Source: Bartonella sp. CM31XJBT
GTDB lineage: Bacteria > Pseudomonadota > Alphaproteobacteria > Rhizobiales > Rhizobiaceae
Assembly (NCBI RefSeq): GCF_028618555.1
Contig: NZ_JAQITD010000004.1
Coordinates: 1 to 64,000 of the forward strand
Reading direction: 5' to 3'
Length of the DNA: 64,000 bases
Both the position numbers and the translations under genes were made by a program. The number at the start of each line of letters is the position of its first letter. Positions within the stretch are counted from its first letter, which is position 1. Shown in pieces: positions 48,277-58,157 of this stretch. A model generated the notes under the pieces. It saw only the letters and a list, made by a program, of their open reading frames with translations. It made no database searches and was not told the DNA's origin.

Positions 48277-48903
48277 ATGAACGAAGCTGAAAAAATAAGC
48301 AATCTTGACGAACCGCGCTTGTTTGAAGAAGAGGGTATCGAAGCACAGGTTGCTGCTCTTGTCATACCACTACTTAAACCTTTAGGTTTTCGTTTGGTTC
48401 GTGTAAAACTTCTTGGTCAAAATGGTTTAACACTTCAAATTATGGTTGAACGTGCCGATGGTTCTATGACCATAGAAGATTGTGAAACTGTTAGTCGAAC
48501 TGTTTCCCCACTCCTTGATGTCCAAAATGTTATTGAACGCAAATATCATTTAGAAATCTCATCACCTGGAATTGATCGTCCATTGGTAAGAAAATCTGAT
48601 TTTTTTCATTGGCAAGGGCATCTTGCAAAAATTGAAACAAAAATAATAATTGATGGGCGCCGAAAATTTCGCGGGACACTTACAAATATCACGCAAGATG
48701 GATTTATTTTAAACACCGATAAAGCTGCTTATGGAGAAGCCATGTATACCCCTATTTCCTTTTGTGATATCATAAATGCACATTTAGTGCTTACCGATGA
48801 GCTTATTCGCGATGCATTGAAACAAAATAAAGATTTAAGTCAACAATTCATTGCCGAAGAGAACGCTAACGACTCTATACAGACGCTCAATTTCAAAAAA
48901 TAA
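48277..48903 (+). CDS. rimP: Ribosome maturation factor RimP
   Basis: A 208-residue 30S assembly factor. The N-terminal domain (about 20-95: LVIPLLKPLGFRLVRVKLLGQNG, TIEDCETVSRTVSPLLDV) and the SH3-like C-terminal domain after YHLEISSPGIDRPLVRKSDF are clear. I set the start at ATG 48277, because an earlier in-frame ATG at 48202 would place the terminator hairpin inside the coding region. It opens the rimP-nusA-ylxR-infB block. Confidence 0.92.
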   Translation: MNEAEKISNLDEPRLFEEEGIEAQVAALVIPLLKPLGFRLVRVKLLGQNGLTLQIMVERADGSMTIEDCETVSRTVSPLLDVQNVIERKYHLEISSPGIDRPLVRKSDFFHWQGHLAKIETKIIIDGRRKFRGTLTNITQDGFILNTDKAAYGEAMYTPISFCDIINAHLVLTDELIRDALKQNKDLSQQFIAEENANDSIQTLNFKK

Positions 48904-48950
48904 TATCACAGGGGAATACCCATCGTGTGGCACAAAGAAGGAGAAAATTG

Positions 48951-50582
48951 ATGGCTACAAGCGCTAACAGGCTTGAGATTCTGCAAATTGCAGATGCTGT
49001 TGCACGTGAAAAGTCAATCGACCGTGAAATTGTCATTTCTGCGATGGCTGATGCTATTCAAAAAGCAGCACGTTCTCGTTATGGTCAAGAAACCAATATC
49101 CGTGCTGAAATCAATTCTAAAACAGGTGAAATTAAATTACAGCGCCTGCTTAAAATCGTTGATGTCGTTGAAGACTATACAACGGAAATTACTTTGTCTG
49201 ATGCTCTCAAACATCAAGCAGAAGCAAAAATTGGTGATTTTTTTGCTGATCTTTTACCTCCTATGGATTTTGGACGTATCGCAGCACAATCTGCTAAACA
49301 GGTTATTGTACAAAAAGTACGCGACGCAGAGCGTGATCAGCAATATGAGGAATTCAAAAATAAAGTTGGTGAAATTATTTCTGGTACAGTTAAGCGTGTG
49401 GAATATGGTAACGTCATCGTTGATCTAGGGCGCGGTGAAGCTATTGTGCGCCGTGATGAATTAATTCCTCGTGAATCATTCCGCTATGGAGATCGCATTC
49501 GTGCTTTTGTCAATGATGTACACCGTGAAACGCGTGGGCCGCAAATCTTCCTTTCACGCACACATCCCCAATTTATGGTAAAACTTTTCACTATGGAAGT
49601 GCCAGAAATTTATGATGGTATTATAGAAATCAAATCTGTTGCTCGTGATCCAGGTTCACGGGCTAAAATCGCCGTTGTTTCACGCGATGGTTCCATTGAT
49701 CCTGTTGGAGCATGCGTTGGAATGCGAGGAAGTCGTGTACAAGCTGTTGTTGCTGAATTACAAGGCGAAAAAATTGATATTATTCCTTGGTCGCCTGATG
49801 CGGCAACATTTGTCGTTAATGCACTGCAACCTGCTGAAGTTTCTAAAATTATCCTTGATGAAGATGCTGAACGGATTGAAGTTATTGTGCCAGATGATCA
49901 ACTTAGCCTTGCTATTGGACGACGTGGGCAAAATGTTCGCTTAGCTTCACAACTAACAGGATGGAACATTGATATTTTAACGGAAAAGGAAGAATCTGAA
50001 AATCGTCAAAAAGAATTTACTGAACGGAGTAAATTGTTTATGGAAGCCTTAGAGGTTGACGAAATGATCGGACAGGTTATGGCATCAGAGGGTTTTTCTT
50101 CTATTGAAGAAATCGCCTATATTGATCTTGAAGAAATCGCTTCTATTGATGGTTTTGACCATGATACTGCCGCTGAAATCCAAAGTCGTGCCCGCGAATA
50201 TCTTGATCATCAAGAAAAAGAACTTGATGAAAAACGCAAAAAGCTCGGAGTTTCTGACGAATTGCGAACACTTCCTGGAATGACAAGTGCTATGTTGGTT
50301 GCTGTAGGTGAGGATGGTGTAAAAACAATAGAGGACTTTGCTGGCTATGCCGTTGATGATTTAGCTGGTTGGAGAGAACGCAAAGAAGGTCAAACACAGA
50401 ATTTTTCTGGTATTTTAACCCCTTTTGACATTACACGCGCAGATGCAGAAGCTATGGTTTTAGCCGCACGTGTACAAGCAGGCTGGATAGACCAAGCTGA
50501 TCTTGTTACAGAAAATCCTGTAGAAGATGAAAATTCTACAGAAAATGAAAAAACCGATGATTTGGATGTGGATACACTTTAA
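48951..50582 (+). CDS. nusA: Transcription termination/antitermination factor NusA
   Basis: A 543-residue RNA polymerase-associated factor that controls pausing, termination and antitermination. The N-terminal domain is followed by an S1 domain (about 135-200; GEIISGTVKRVEYGNVIVDL), two KH domains (DPVGACVGMRGSRVQAV and LAIGRRGQNVRLASQLTGW) and acidic helix-hairpin-helix repeats in the C-terminus, typical of alphaproteobacteria. The ATG at 48951 has AAGGAG 8 bases upstream; a GTG eight codons earlier is not used. Confidence 0.96.
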   Translation: MATSANRLEILQIADAVAREKSIDREIVISAMADAIQKAARSRYGQETNIRAEINSKTGEIKLQRLLKIVDVVEDYTTEITLSDALKHQAEAKIGDFFADLLPPMDFGRIAAQSAKQVIVQKVRDAERDQQYEEFKNKVGEIISGTVKRVEYGNVIVDLGRGEAIVRRDELIPRESFRYGDRIRAFVNDVHRETRGPQIFLSRTHPQFMVKLFTMEVPEIYDGIIEIKSVARDPGSRAKIAVVSRDGSIDPVGACVGMRGSRVQAVVAELQGEKIDIIPWSPDAATFVVNALQPAEVSKIILDEDAERIEVIVPDDQLSLAIGRRGQNVRLASQLTGWNIDILTEKEESENRQKEFTERSKLFMEALEVDEMIGQVMASEGFSSIEEIAYIDLEEIASIDGFDHDTAAEIQSRAREYLDHQEKELDEKRKKLGVSDELRTLPGMTSAMLVAVGEDGVKTIEDFAGYAVDDLAGWRERKEGQTQNFSGILTPFDITRADAEAMVLAARVQAGWIDQADLVTENPVEDENSTENEKTDDLDVDTL

Positions 50583-51218
50583 ATGAATGAACGGACTTGC
50601 ATTGTGACCCGAAAAAATGCTTCAGCACAAACGCTGATCCGTTTTGTTATTGGTCCCAATAACCAAATTGTTCCTGATCTTAAAGCAAATTTACCAGGGC
50701 GTGGCGTTTGGATTTCTGCCCATCACGCTGTTATTGAGAAAGCAATAAAACAGAAAGCTTTTCATAGAAATTTTAAAACAGATGTTGAGGTTGCACCAAA
50801 TCTTGTGCATGTTATTGATACGCTTTTACTAAAAGCCGCTCTTTCAAGCCTTTCCATGGCACGAAAAGCGGGAGCAATTGTTATGGGAGCAACAAAGGTT
50901 GACGCTGCTATCCGCTCTGGTAAAGTTATTCTTGTACTTCATGCTAAAGAAACAACAGAAGATGGGAAACGAAAAATTGCACAGGCCATCCATTCAATAC
51001 AACAACAAACAAATCGGACTATAAAAACCATATCTTTATTTACAAGTGATGAAATGCGAGTGGCTTTTGGCTCTAATCCTGTAATGCACGCGGCCTTACT
51101 GGACACAAAGGCTGCTGAAGGATTTCTCAAAACGACATGTAAATTGATCAGCTATCGTGACGACAAGCATAGTAAGTCTAGTGAGATGACGGCACAAGCC
51201 GTGAAGGAAGTACAATGA
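50583..51218 (+). CDS. YlxR-type RNA-binding protein with L7Ae-like domain
   Basis: A 211-residue protein. The N-terminal DUF448/YlxR part (about 1-85) has [36 protein letters not shown]; the second part (about 88-180) resembles ribosomal L7Ae ([31 protein letters not shown] in pieces). Both are RNA-binding modules and the gene is always near nusA/infB, but its exact role is unsettled. It directly adjoins nusA and overlaps infB by 4 bases (ATGA). Confidence 0.9.
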   Translation: MNERTCIVTRKNASAQTLIRFVIGPNNQIVPDLKANLPGRGVWISAHHAVIEKAIKQKAFHRNFKTDVEVAPNLVHVIDTLLLKAALSSLSMARKAGAIVMGATKVDAAIRSGKVILVLHAKETTEDGKRKIAQAIHSIQQQTNRTIKTISLFTSDEMRVAFGSNPVMHAALLDTKAAEGFLKTTCKLISYRDDKHSKSSEMTAQAVKEVQ

Positions 51219-53734
51219 GTGAAAATAACAACGACAAAACAACCGTCAAGAAGACACTAACTCTCAAGAGGTCTGTCTTGGAAACGAGCACGGTTAAACA
51301 AAATTTTAGTCATGGCCGTACGAAGGCTGTCGTTGTCGAAACCAAACGGCGTAAAATTACGCGACCTGATGAAAAAGCTGAAACCCTACAGCCCATTACA
51401 AAGCCGCATGTGGCCCCCCAGCGTTCTAAACCGCGTTTTGAAGGAAAAAAGCCTCAAGAATCTGTGGCCAAAAGCAATCTTTCATCAACTGAAATGGAAG
51501 CGAGACTTCGCGCGTTAGAAGAAGCACATATCCAAGAAAGAATAACGCGAGAACAAGCCGAAGAAGAAGCAAGACGCGCTAAAGAGCGTGAAGAAATTTT
51601 ACAGCAAGAAAGTAAAGAAAAAGAAATACATCTCCAACAAGAAGAAGAAATATCACCAGTACAGACTCCACCTGTTCCCCCTCTCATTGAACAGACAGAT
51701 ATTCCTATTGCGCCTAAAAACACAACCGTGATTGAAAAACGCAAAATAGATGACAATAAAGAGGAAGAACGGCATAGTCGACGTGCTAATCCTGCTAAAT
51801 CAGAAATACGTGTACCAAAAGTTGTCAAAGGAGCTGATGAGCGGCGACGCGGAAAGCTAACTCTGAATAGTGCACTGGATGAAGAAGGAAACGCACGTGG
51901 GCGCTCAATGGCTGCAATGCGGCGTAGACAGGAAAAGTTTAAGCGTGCACAAAATCAAGAACCAAGAGAAAAAATTTCTCGCGAAGTTGTTCTTCCTGAA
52001 ACGATTACCATTCAAGAGCTCGCACAACGTATGACGGAGCGTTCTGTTGATGTGATTAAATTCTTGATGAAACAAGGACAAATGATGAAACCTGGCGATG
52101 TTATTGATGCAGATGTTGCCGAACTCATCGCTGTTGAATTTGGCCATACTGTTAAACGTGTTTTAGAATCTGACGTAGAAGAAGGTATCTTTAATATAAA
52201 AGATAATCCTCAAAACATGCAGCAGCGTCCCCCTGTTGTAACCATTATGGGCCATGTTGACCACGGAAAAACTTCTCTTTTGGATGCTATTCGTAAAGCA
52301 AATGTTGTTTCTGGCGAAGCAGGAGGTATTACGCAGCATATTGGTGCCTATCAAGTAGAACAAAACGGTCAAAAAATTACCTTTATTGATACACCTGGTC
52401 ATGCTGCATTTACGGCTATGCGTGCACGTGGAGCTCGTGTTACTGATATTGCTGTTCTCGTTGTAGCCGCTGATGATAGTGTTATGCCCCAAACGATTGA
52501 ATCAATCAATCATGCGAAAGTCGCTGGTGTACCTATCATTGTTGCTATCAACAAAATTGATAAACCAGCTGCGAATGCACAAAAAGTACGGACAGAACTT
52601 CTACAACATGAAGTGTTTGTTGAAACTATGGGCGGTGAAACTTTGGACGTTGAAGTTTCTGCTAAAACTGGTCAAAATCTTGATAAACTTCTCGAAGCTA
52701 TCCTTCTTCAGGCTGAAATGCTTGATCTGAAAGCAGATCCTCAACGAACTGCAGAGGGCGTTATCATTGAAGCCAAATTGGATCGCGGACGTGGATCTGT
52801 GGCAACAGTTCTTGTTCAAAAAGGTACATTACACCCTTCTGATATTATAGTTGCCGGAAATGAATGGGGTCGTGTGCGTGCTTTGATTGACGACCATGGC
52901 CGCCATGTCAAAGAAGCCGTTCCCTCTACACCGATTGAAATTTTAGGAATGCAAGGAACACCACAAGCCGGAGACCGTTTTGCTGTTGTCACACATGAAG
53001 CAAAAGCACGTGAAATTTCTGAATATCGTCAACGATTAGCACGTGATAAAGCTGTTGCGCGGCAAACTGGTTCGCGTGGTTCTCTTGAACAGATGATGAC
53101 AAAATTGCAAACGACTGGTGTTAAGGAGTTTTCTCTTATTATAAAAGGGGATGTGCAAGGATCAATTGAAGCAATTGCTTCAGCATTGGAAAAACTCGGA
53201 AATGATGAGGTTCGTGCGCGTATTGTACATTCTGGTGCTGGAGGAATTACCGAAAGTGATATTTCTCTTGCGGAAGCTTCTAACTCTGCTGTAATTGGCT
53301 TTAATGTTCGAGCCAATAAGCAGGCACGTGATTTTGCTAAAACACAAGGAATTGAAATTCGTTATTATAACATCATTTATGATCTTGTTGACGATATCAA
53401 GGCTGCCATGTCTGGATTACTCTCACCAGAACAGCGTGAAACTTTCCTTGGTAATGCTGAAATTCTAGAAGTCTTTAACATTACAAAAATTGGAAAAGTT
53501 GCAGGATGTCGTGTTACAGAAGGTAAAATAGAACGAGGAGCCGGTGTTCGCCTTATCCGCGATAATATCGTTATTCACGAAGGAAAGCTGAAAACACTCA
53601 AACGCTTTAAAGATGAAGTCAGTGAAGTGCAAAGTGGTCAAGAATGTGGAATAGCCTTTGAAAATTATGACGACATGCGCGCAGGAGACATCATTGAGAC
53701 CTTCCGTATCGAACATATTAATCGCACATTATAA
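51215..53734 (+). CDS. infB: Translation initiation factor IF-2
   Basis: An 839-residue GTPase that places initiator tRNA on the 30S subunit. A long charged, coiled N-terminal region rich in Glu, Arg and Gln (about 90-150) and the IF2_N module (about 265-315) precede the G domain: G1 GHVDHGKTS (about residue 345), G3 DTPGH, G4 NKID. IF-2-specific domains follow ([23 protein letters not shown]). It is translated from an ATGA overlap with ylxR. Confidence 0.97.
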   Translation: MSENNNDKTTVKKTLTLKRSVLETSTVKQNFSHGRTKAVVVETKRRKITRPDEKAETLQPITKPHVAPQRSKPRFEGKKPQESVAKSNLSSTEMEARLRALEEAHIQERITREQAEEEARRAKEREEILQQESKEKEIHLQQEEEISPVQTPPVPPLIEQTDIPIAPKNTTVIEKRKIDDNKEEERHSRRANPAKSEIRVPKVVKGADERRRGKLTLNSALDEEGNARGRSMAAMRRRQEKFKRAQNQEPREKISREVVLPETITIQELAQRMTERSVDVIKFLMKQGQMMKPGDVIDADVAELIAVEFGHTVKRVLESDVEEGIFNIKDNPQNMQQRPPVVTIMGHVDHGKTSLLDAIRKANVVSGEAGGITQHIGAYQVEQNGQKITFIDTPGHAAFTAMRARGARVTDIAVLVVAADDSVMPQTIESINHAKVAGVPIIVAINKIDKPAANAQKVRTELLQHEVFVETMGGETLDVEVSAKTGQNLDKLLEAILLQAEMLDLKADPQRTAEGVIIEAKLDRGRGSVATVLVQKGTLHPSDIIVAGNEWGRVRALIDDHGRHVKEAVPSTPIEILGMQGTPQAGDRFAVVTHEAKAREISEYRQRLARDKAVARQTGSRGSLEQMMTKLQTTGVKEFSLIIKGDVQGSIEAIASALEKLGNDEVRARIVHSGAGGITESDISLAEASNSAVIGFNVRANKQARDFAKTQGIEIRYYNIIYDLVDDIKAAMSGLLSPEQRETFLGNAEILEVFNITKIGKVAGCRVTEGKIERGAGVRLIRDNIVIHEGKLKTLKRFKDEVSEVQSGQECGIAFENYDDMRAGDIIETFRIEHINRTL

Positions 53735-53854
53735 AATAATCCAATAACCTTATTCTGTTATAAAATGAGAAAAAGTTATTAGATTTTATACACAATATCT
53801 TTTTTTCCTTATCTAAATGGTCAAAAAAAGAGATCTTGTAGCAAGGATAAAACT

Positions 53855-54265
53855 TTGATGAAAAATGCAGGACCATCACAACGGCAACTTAGAGTAGCAG
53901 AGCAAGTACGTCATGCAGTAGCGCATATATTACAGCGTGATATTTTGCTTGATGATATCTTAAAAGATATTGTTATTTCTGTCTCTGAAGTACGCATGTC
54001 ACCAGATTTAAAAATTGCTACTTGCTTTGTATCACCTCTCAGCACTCTTAAAAATGCTTCTCATACCGATGTTGTTGATACCCTCAATAAACATAGTCGT
54101 TTTCTCCGTGGAGAAATCAGTCATGCGTTGCGACAAATGAAATATATGCCAGAACTGCGTTTCCGACTTGATAATAGTTTTGATAATTTTTCAAAAATTG
54201 ATGCCCTCCTTCGCTCGCCTGAGGTTGCACGCGATCTTCACCATAGTGATATAGATGAGGATTAA
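53855..54265 (+). CDS. rbfA: Ribosome-binding factor A (RbfA)
   Basis: A 136-residue KH-fold cold-shock and 16S maturation factor. Typical elements: [20 protein letters not shown] at the start, [26 protein letters not shown] central strand ([13 protein letters not shown]), and [26 protein letters not shown]. Its end overlaps the start region of truB. Confidence 0.95.
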   Translation: MMKNAGPSQRQLRVAEQVRHAVAHILQRDILLDDILKDIVISVSEVRMSPDLKIATCFVSPLSTLKNASHTDVVDTLNKHSRFLRGEISHALRQMKYMPELRFRLDNSFDNFSKIDALLRSPEVARDLHHSDIDED

Positions 54266-54269
54266 AGAT

Positions 54270-55232
54270 ATGGCGCGGCAACACAAGAAAAAAGGGCGTC
54301 CTGTTTCTGGCTGGGTCATATTTGATAAACCAAAAGGAATGAAATCAACAGAAGCTGTCTCACAAATCAAATGGCTCTTTCATGCTCAAAAGGCAGGACA
54401 TGCGGGTACACTTGATCCTCTTGCTTCTGGTCTCCTTCCTATTGCATTGGGCGAAGCAACCAAAACCGTCCCTTACGTGATGCAAGGCAAAAAAACTTAC
54501 CGTTTTCATATTGCTTGGGGGCAAGAGCGCTCAACAGATGATCTAGAAGGAGAAATAACGAAAACTTCTCTCAAACGTCCAACACAAGAAGAAATACTTG
54601 CTCTTCTTCCTCAATATACAGGTGTTATTTTGCAAACACCTCCACAATTTTCAGCAATCAAAATTGCCGGAAATCGTGCCTATGATTTAGCGCGTGAAGG
54701 GGAAGTTGTTGAAATTCCGCCCCGTGAAGTGGAAATAGAAACTTTCAAGTTATTAGAAATGCCTACTAAAGAGCATTCTGTCTTTGAAATAACCTGCGGA
54801 AAAGGAACTTATGTGCGCTCTTTAGCACGCGATATGGGACGTGATCTCGGTTGCTATGGGCATATTGCTGATTTAAGACGTATTGCCGTCGCACCTTTTG
54901 ATGAAGAAGATCTCATTACATGGGAGGAACTAAAAGCGGCCATTCCGCCAAATAAAAACACTACAGATGAAAATAATCGTTCTTTTGAAAAAAACTTCTC
55001 AACACTCGATGGGCTCTTAATTGACACAAGTGCCGCATTAGATTGCCTCCCTCACTATATCCTTAATGAAACTCAAGCACAGAGAATTATCAAGGGTCAT
55101 TCTATCCTCTTGAATCATCACAAAGTACCTCTTGATGAAGAGGAAATTTGTGTCCTCTATAAGGAACAACTTCTTGCTATTGGCATTCTCGACAAAGGTC
55201 TATTTAAACCAAAGCGGATTTTCACAATTTAA
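54270..55232 (+). CDS. truB: tRNA pseudouridine-55 synthase TruB
   Basis: A 320-residue enzyme that isomerises U55 in the T-loop of tRNAs. Motif II holds the catalytic Asp49 in [14 protein letters not shown]. Other motifs are [13 protein letters not shown] at the start, [20 protein letters not shown] and [17 protein letters not shown] use the ATG at 54270 ([11 protein letters not shown]), with GAGGATTAAAG upstream; a frame start five codons earlier lies inside the rbfA end. Confidence 0.95.
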   Translation: MARQHKKKGRPVSGWVIFDKPKGMKSTEAVSQIKWLFHAQKAGHAGTLDPLASGLLPIALGEATKTVPYVMQGKKTYRFHIAWGQERSTDDLEGEITKTSLKRPTQEEILALLPQYTGVILQTPPQFSAIKIAGNRAYDLAREGEVVEIPPREVEIETFKLLEMPTKEHSVFEITCGKGTYVRSLARDMGRDLGCYGHIADLRRIAVAPFDEEDLITWEELKAAIPPNKNTTDENNRSFEKNFSTLDGLLIDTSAALDCLPHYILNETQAQRIIKGHSILLNHHKVPLDEEEICVLYKEQLLAIGILDKGLFKPKRIFTI

Positions 55233-55378
55233 TCGATTCTTTTTCACAACCACCTTTTGCGAAAAGATATTTTTCTCTATCAATTAAGAAAAATATGGTG
55301 CTTTTCATTGTCTATATTTACCGTATTCATATCAAAATTTAAGTCAGTGCTATAAGCTAACACCACCACACACTTTTT

Positions 55379-55440
55379 CCTCTTAATGTCGCAATAATCC
55401 TTGCATTTGAAGGGATTCATAAGAGGCTTTTTATTTCTTT
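55379..55440 (+). terminator. Putative terminator of the infB-truB transcript
   Basis: CCTCTTA pairs with TAAGAGG, and inside it AATCCTT pairs with AAGGGATT, followed by CTTTTTATTTCTTTTTC. It lies 150 bases after truB. The same bases are part of the interspersed repeat, so it may be the repeat's own structure instead. Confidence 0.5.
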
Positions 55441-55555
55441 TTCAATCATTTTTACTCACACTTTAGCCCTCGTTTGTAATGTGCAAGCGAAGATGTGGAC
55501 TGATTTACTCTAAATAGATTTGAAACGAGAAAAGCTTAAGACTTTCAGAACTATC
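55385..55555 (+). repeat. Interspersed non-coding repeat (copy B)
   Basis: It aligns in order with 38075-38215 (see copy A), including GTTTGTAATGTGCAAGC, a short palindrome. It lies between truB and the MFS transporter gene. 55556-55694 shows no further feature. Confidence 0.45.
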
Positions 55556-55694
55556 ACTCAACATGAAAAATTGTAAATAACCGTTATAAATCAATTTATT
55601 AACTATTGAAACAGCAATTTTTTGTTATGATTAAGCTAACAAATTGATCGAAATAATATTAACATATTTAATATTTACAAAAACTGTTTTAACC

Positions 55695-57323
55695 CTAAGG
55701 GAGATGATCAGAGGAAACTTTTAAAAGCATCTCATTGGCTTGAGGTATTGTTTGGCGTTCAATCATGCGGTGCACTCTTATACCGTTAGGAGCACAATTT
55801 AAATGACGCAGACGCTTATTGACTTCTGCATCTGCTTTTGTACGACGATGATTATGGCGTAAATAATCTACCCATGTTGGCATATGATAAGCCTCTGTCC
55901 AATATTCAGGTCTTTCAAGATCTCGTAAAAGGACCCACTGACGCGCACCATCACGTAATCGAATATGGCGTCGACGCGTCATCACTTTGAGAAACTCTTC
56001 GAGTTCATTTTCATGAATTTGGTAATCAATCATTATCATGATCGGGCCACTTCTTGCTTTGAGGTCGAGTAATAATTCCGGCTCTCTAAAATGATCAAGA
56101 GGATTTAAATCTATCTGAGGAATTTCTTGAATTCTAAATTTTACCCCTGCAAGAGCACCAAAAATCAAGAATAAAGAACAAACGCTCAAAGCAATTGTTG
56201 GAGAATAACCATCAGCTAAACCTCCCCAGATTGCACTTCCAATAGCCATCCCCCCATAAGATGCCGTTTGATAAAGAGCTAAAGAACGTGCAACAACCCA
56301 GCGTGGTGTAGAGAGTTGTACAGATGTATTAAACAATGATAAGGCCAAAACCCAACATAAACCTGCAGGAAATAAAGCAATATGGCTTATAATCAGTGAA
56401 CGGCTGATTCCCAATAAAAAGCAAGAAAAGGCGAAACCAATAAATGCACTTGCAATAATTGTTTCTGAACGAAAATGATGCCGTACAACTGCATTAATAA
56501 TGCCTGCTGTCATGGCTCCTAACCCAAAACAACCGAGCAATGTACCATAAAGAAGGGCACTTCCTCCAAGAACTTTATGCGCAACAATTGGCAAAAGTGC
56601 TAAAATAGAAATTGCTCCTATACCAAAAAGGAACGCTCGAACCATAATGCTCAGGAGATTAGGTGACATCGCAACATAACGCAAACCATCTGAGACAGCT
56701 CCTAACAGCCTTTCTCGTGGCAATGAGTTGTTTTCATAATTCGACTTCCAGAAAAACAACGCACCAATAAGAGGAATATAGCTTATAGCATTAAACAAAA
56801 AAGCAGCCGATGCCCCTAAAGTTGCAATGATGGCACCACCAATAGCAGGACCAACACTCCGCATCAAATTAAAGCCAACACTATTCAAACTAACAGCAGC
56901 AGGAATATTTTCCCTGCTCACAATATCTCCTATCGTTGCTTGCCAAGAAGGATTATAAAAAGCTGTGCCACATCCAATCAAAAACGTAAAACATAACAAA
57001 AGCCAAGGTGTTAGAAATCCCATATAGGCTAAAACAGATAAACTCATCGATATGACCATCATCATAATCTGTGCACACAACATAATTTGACGCCGATTAA
57101 AATTATCAGCTAATGCCCCTGCCATCAAAGAAAACATAACAAGTGGTAATGTTGTGGCACTTTGAACGAGCCCAACCATGGAATGCGAAGAACTAATCAA
57201 CGCCATTAACCACCCTGCTCCAACAGCTTGTATCAGCCCCCCTAAATTAGAAATAAGAGTAGATGACCATAAATTTCGAAATACCGAATTACGAAAAAGT
57301 TTTAATGTTGAAATGCTCTGCAT
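55695..57323 (-). CDS. MFS exporter with C-terminal DUF894-like (EntS/DitE) extension
   Basis: A 542-residue protein: about 400 residues form a 12-TM major facilitator of the EntS/enterobactin-exporter-like group (LWSSTLISNLGGLIQAVGAGWLM, SGALADNFNRRQIM-like loop ALADNFNRRQIMLCAQ). A cytosolic tail of about 130 residues follows (QIHENELEEFLKVMTRRRHIRLRDGARQW, HMPTWVDYLRHNHRRTKAD) with the look of an antibiotic-monooxygenase/DUF894 domain. The substrate is unknown; relatives export siderophores or drugs. The ATG at 57323 has TTGGAGGAAAAAG upstream. It is on the opposite strand to its neighbours, between truB and rpsO, which are usually adjacent in rhizobia. Confidence 0.88.
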   Translation of the reverse strand: MQSISTLKLFRNSVFRNLWSSTLISNLGGLIQAVGAGWLMALISSSHSMVGLVQSATTLPLVMFSLMAGALADNFNRRQIMLCAQIMMMVISMSLSVLAYMGFLTPWLLLCFTFLIGCGTAFYNPSWQATIGDIVSRENIPAAVSLNSVGFNLMRSVGPAIGGAIIATLGASAAFLFNAISYIPLIGALFFWKSNYENNSLPRERLLGAVSDGLRYVAMSPNLLSIMVRAFLFGIGAISILALLPIVAHKVLGGSALLYGTLLGCFGLGAMTAGIINAVVRHHFRSETIIASAFIGFAFSCFLLGISRSLIISHIALFPAGLCWVLALSLFNTSVQLSTPRWVVARSLALYQTASYGGMAIGSAIWGGLADGYSPTIALSVCSLFLIFGALAGVKFRIQEIPQIDLNPLDHFREPELLLDLKARSGPIMIMIDYQIHENELEEFLKVMTRRRHIRLRDGARQWVLLRDLERPEYWTEAYHMPTWVDYLRHNHRRTKADAEVNKRLRHLNCAPNGIRVHRMIERQTIPQANEMLLKVSSDHLP

Positions 57324-57569
57324 CTTTTTCCTCCAACGGTATTTATCACTTTTGTTACCACTCACACACACTCATAATCTTTGTATCAAAAGGATGCATA
57401 ATTGTTTAAAAAACTTCTCATAAAACTCTATTTAAATCAATATTTCAAAACAAAAGCTTTTATTTAAAGAAAGACTTCAAAATGCTGTCAAGGACTAGTA
57501 TTTTAACCTTCTTTCCTATATAAGAACGAAATTAGGTAAGAGTCTTCGACTTTTCCTGTTTTCTCACAG

Positions 57570-57600
57570 ACCCTAGCTGAACGACATCTCGGCTATGGGT
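57570..57600 (+). promoter_or_regulatory. rpsO: Hairpin in the rpsO leader (candidate S15 autoregulation site)
   Basis: ACCCTAGC (57570-57577) pairs with GGCTATGGGT (57591-57600), one-base bulge, around a 13-base loop, 38 bases before the rpsO ATG. Ribosomal S15 is known to repress its own mRNA through leader structures that differ between bacterial groups. A link to this hairpin is inferred. The rest of the gap 57324-57569 shows nothing else. Confidence 0.4.
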
Positions 57601-57637
57601 GACTTTATGTTTCTTCGTTTTTGGAAAGGATAATACG

Positions 57638-57907
57638 ATGTCGATTACAGCTGAACGTAAACAAGCTCTTGTCGCAGAATACGCAAACAAAGTTGGTGAT
57701 ACAGGATCACCAGAAGTACAGATTGCTGTACTTTCTGAACGTATTTCTAATTTAACAAACCACTTTAAATCTCACAAAAAGGATAATCATTCTCGTCGAG
57801 GTCTTTTGAAGATGGTGTCTCAACGCCGGCGTCTTCTTGATTATCTTAAAGGAGTTGACCAAAATCGTTATCAGATACTTATAAAGAAGTTAGGTTTACG
57901 TCGCTAA
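57638..57907 (+). CDS. rpsO: 30S ribosomal protein S15
   Basis: An 89-residue primary 16S rRNA-binding protein. It starts [20 protein letters not shown] and contains the invariant [17 protein letters not shown], the rRNA-binding [23 protein letters not shown] and ends KKLGLRR. The ATG at 57638 follows GGAAAGGATAATACG; an upstream ATG at 57599 is not used. pnp follows after a terminator. Confidence 0.97.
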   Translation: MSITAERKQALVAEYANKVGDTGSPEVQIAVLSERISNLTNHFKSHKKDNHSRRGLLKMVSQRRRLLDYLKGVDQNRYQILIKKLGLRR

Positions 57908-57911
57908 AAGA

Positions 57912-57948
57912 AAAATGGAGGTGGTATTTAAAAAAACCACCCATTTTT
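57912..57948 (+). terminator. Terminator of rpsO
   Basis: AAATGGAGGTGGT pairs with ACCACCCATTT (one bulge) around an A-rich loop and is followed by six T. It lies 5 bases after the rpsO stop, so pnp needs its own promoter or read-through. 57949-58157 shows no other feature. Confidence 0.8.
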
Positions 57949-58157
57949 TCAATATGTTGCTTTTAATTAAAAATTTTAAAAACTGATAAGTTATTATGGG
58001 ATAGGACTGCTCATCGTTTCACATTTAATGCGATTTACTTCTCTCTTCTCGCAACAAAGGAAGTAATTTGTTGTCCACCCCAAAACTTGCAAATATGCTA
58101 CGCACAACCAGAATGTAAGCAATCAAAGATTTAAACACTGGTCATTAAGGATAAAAA

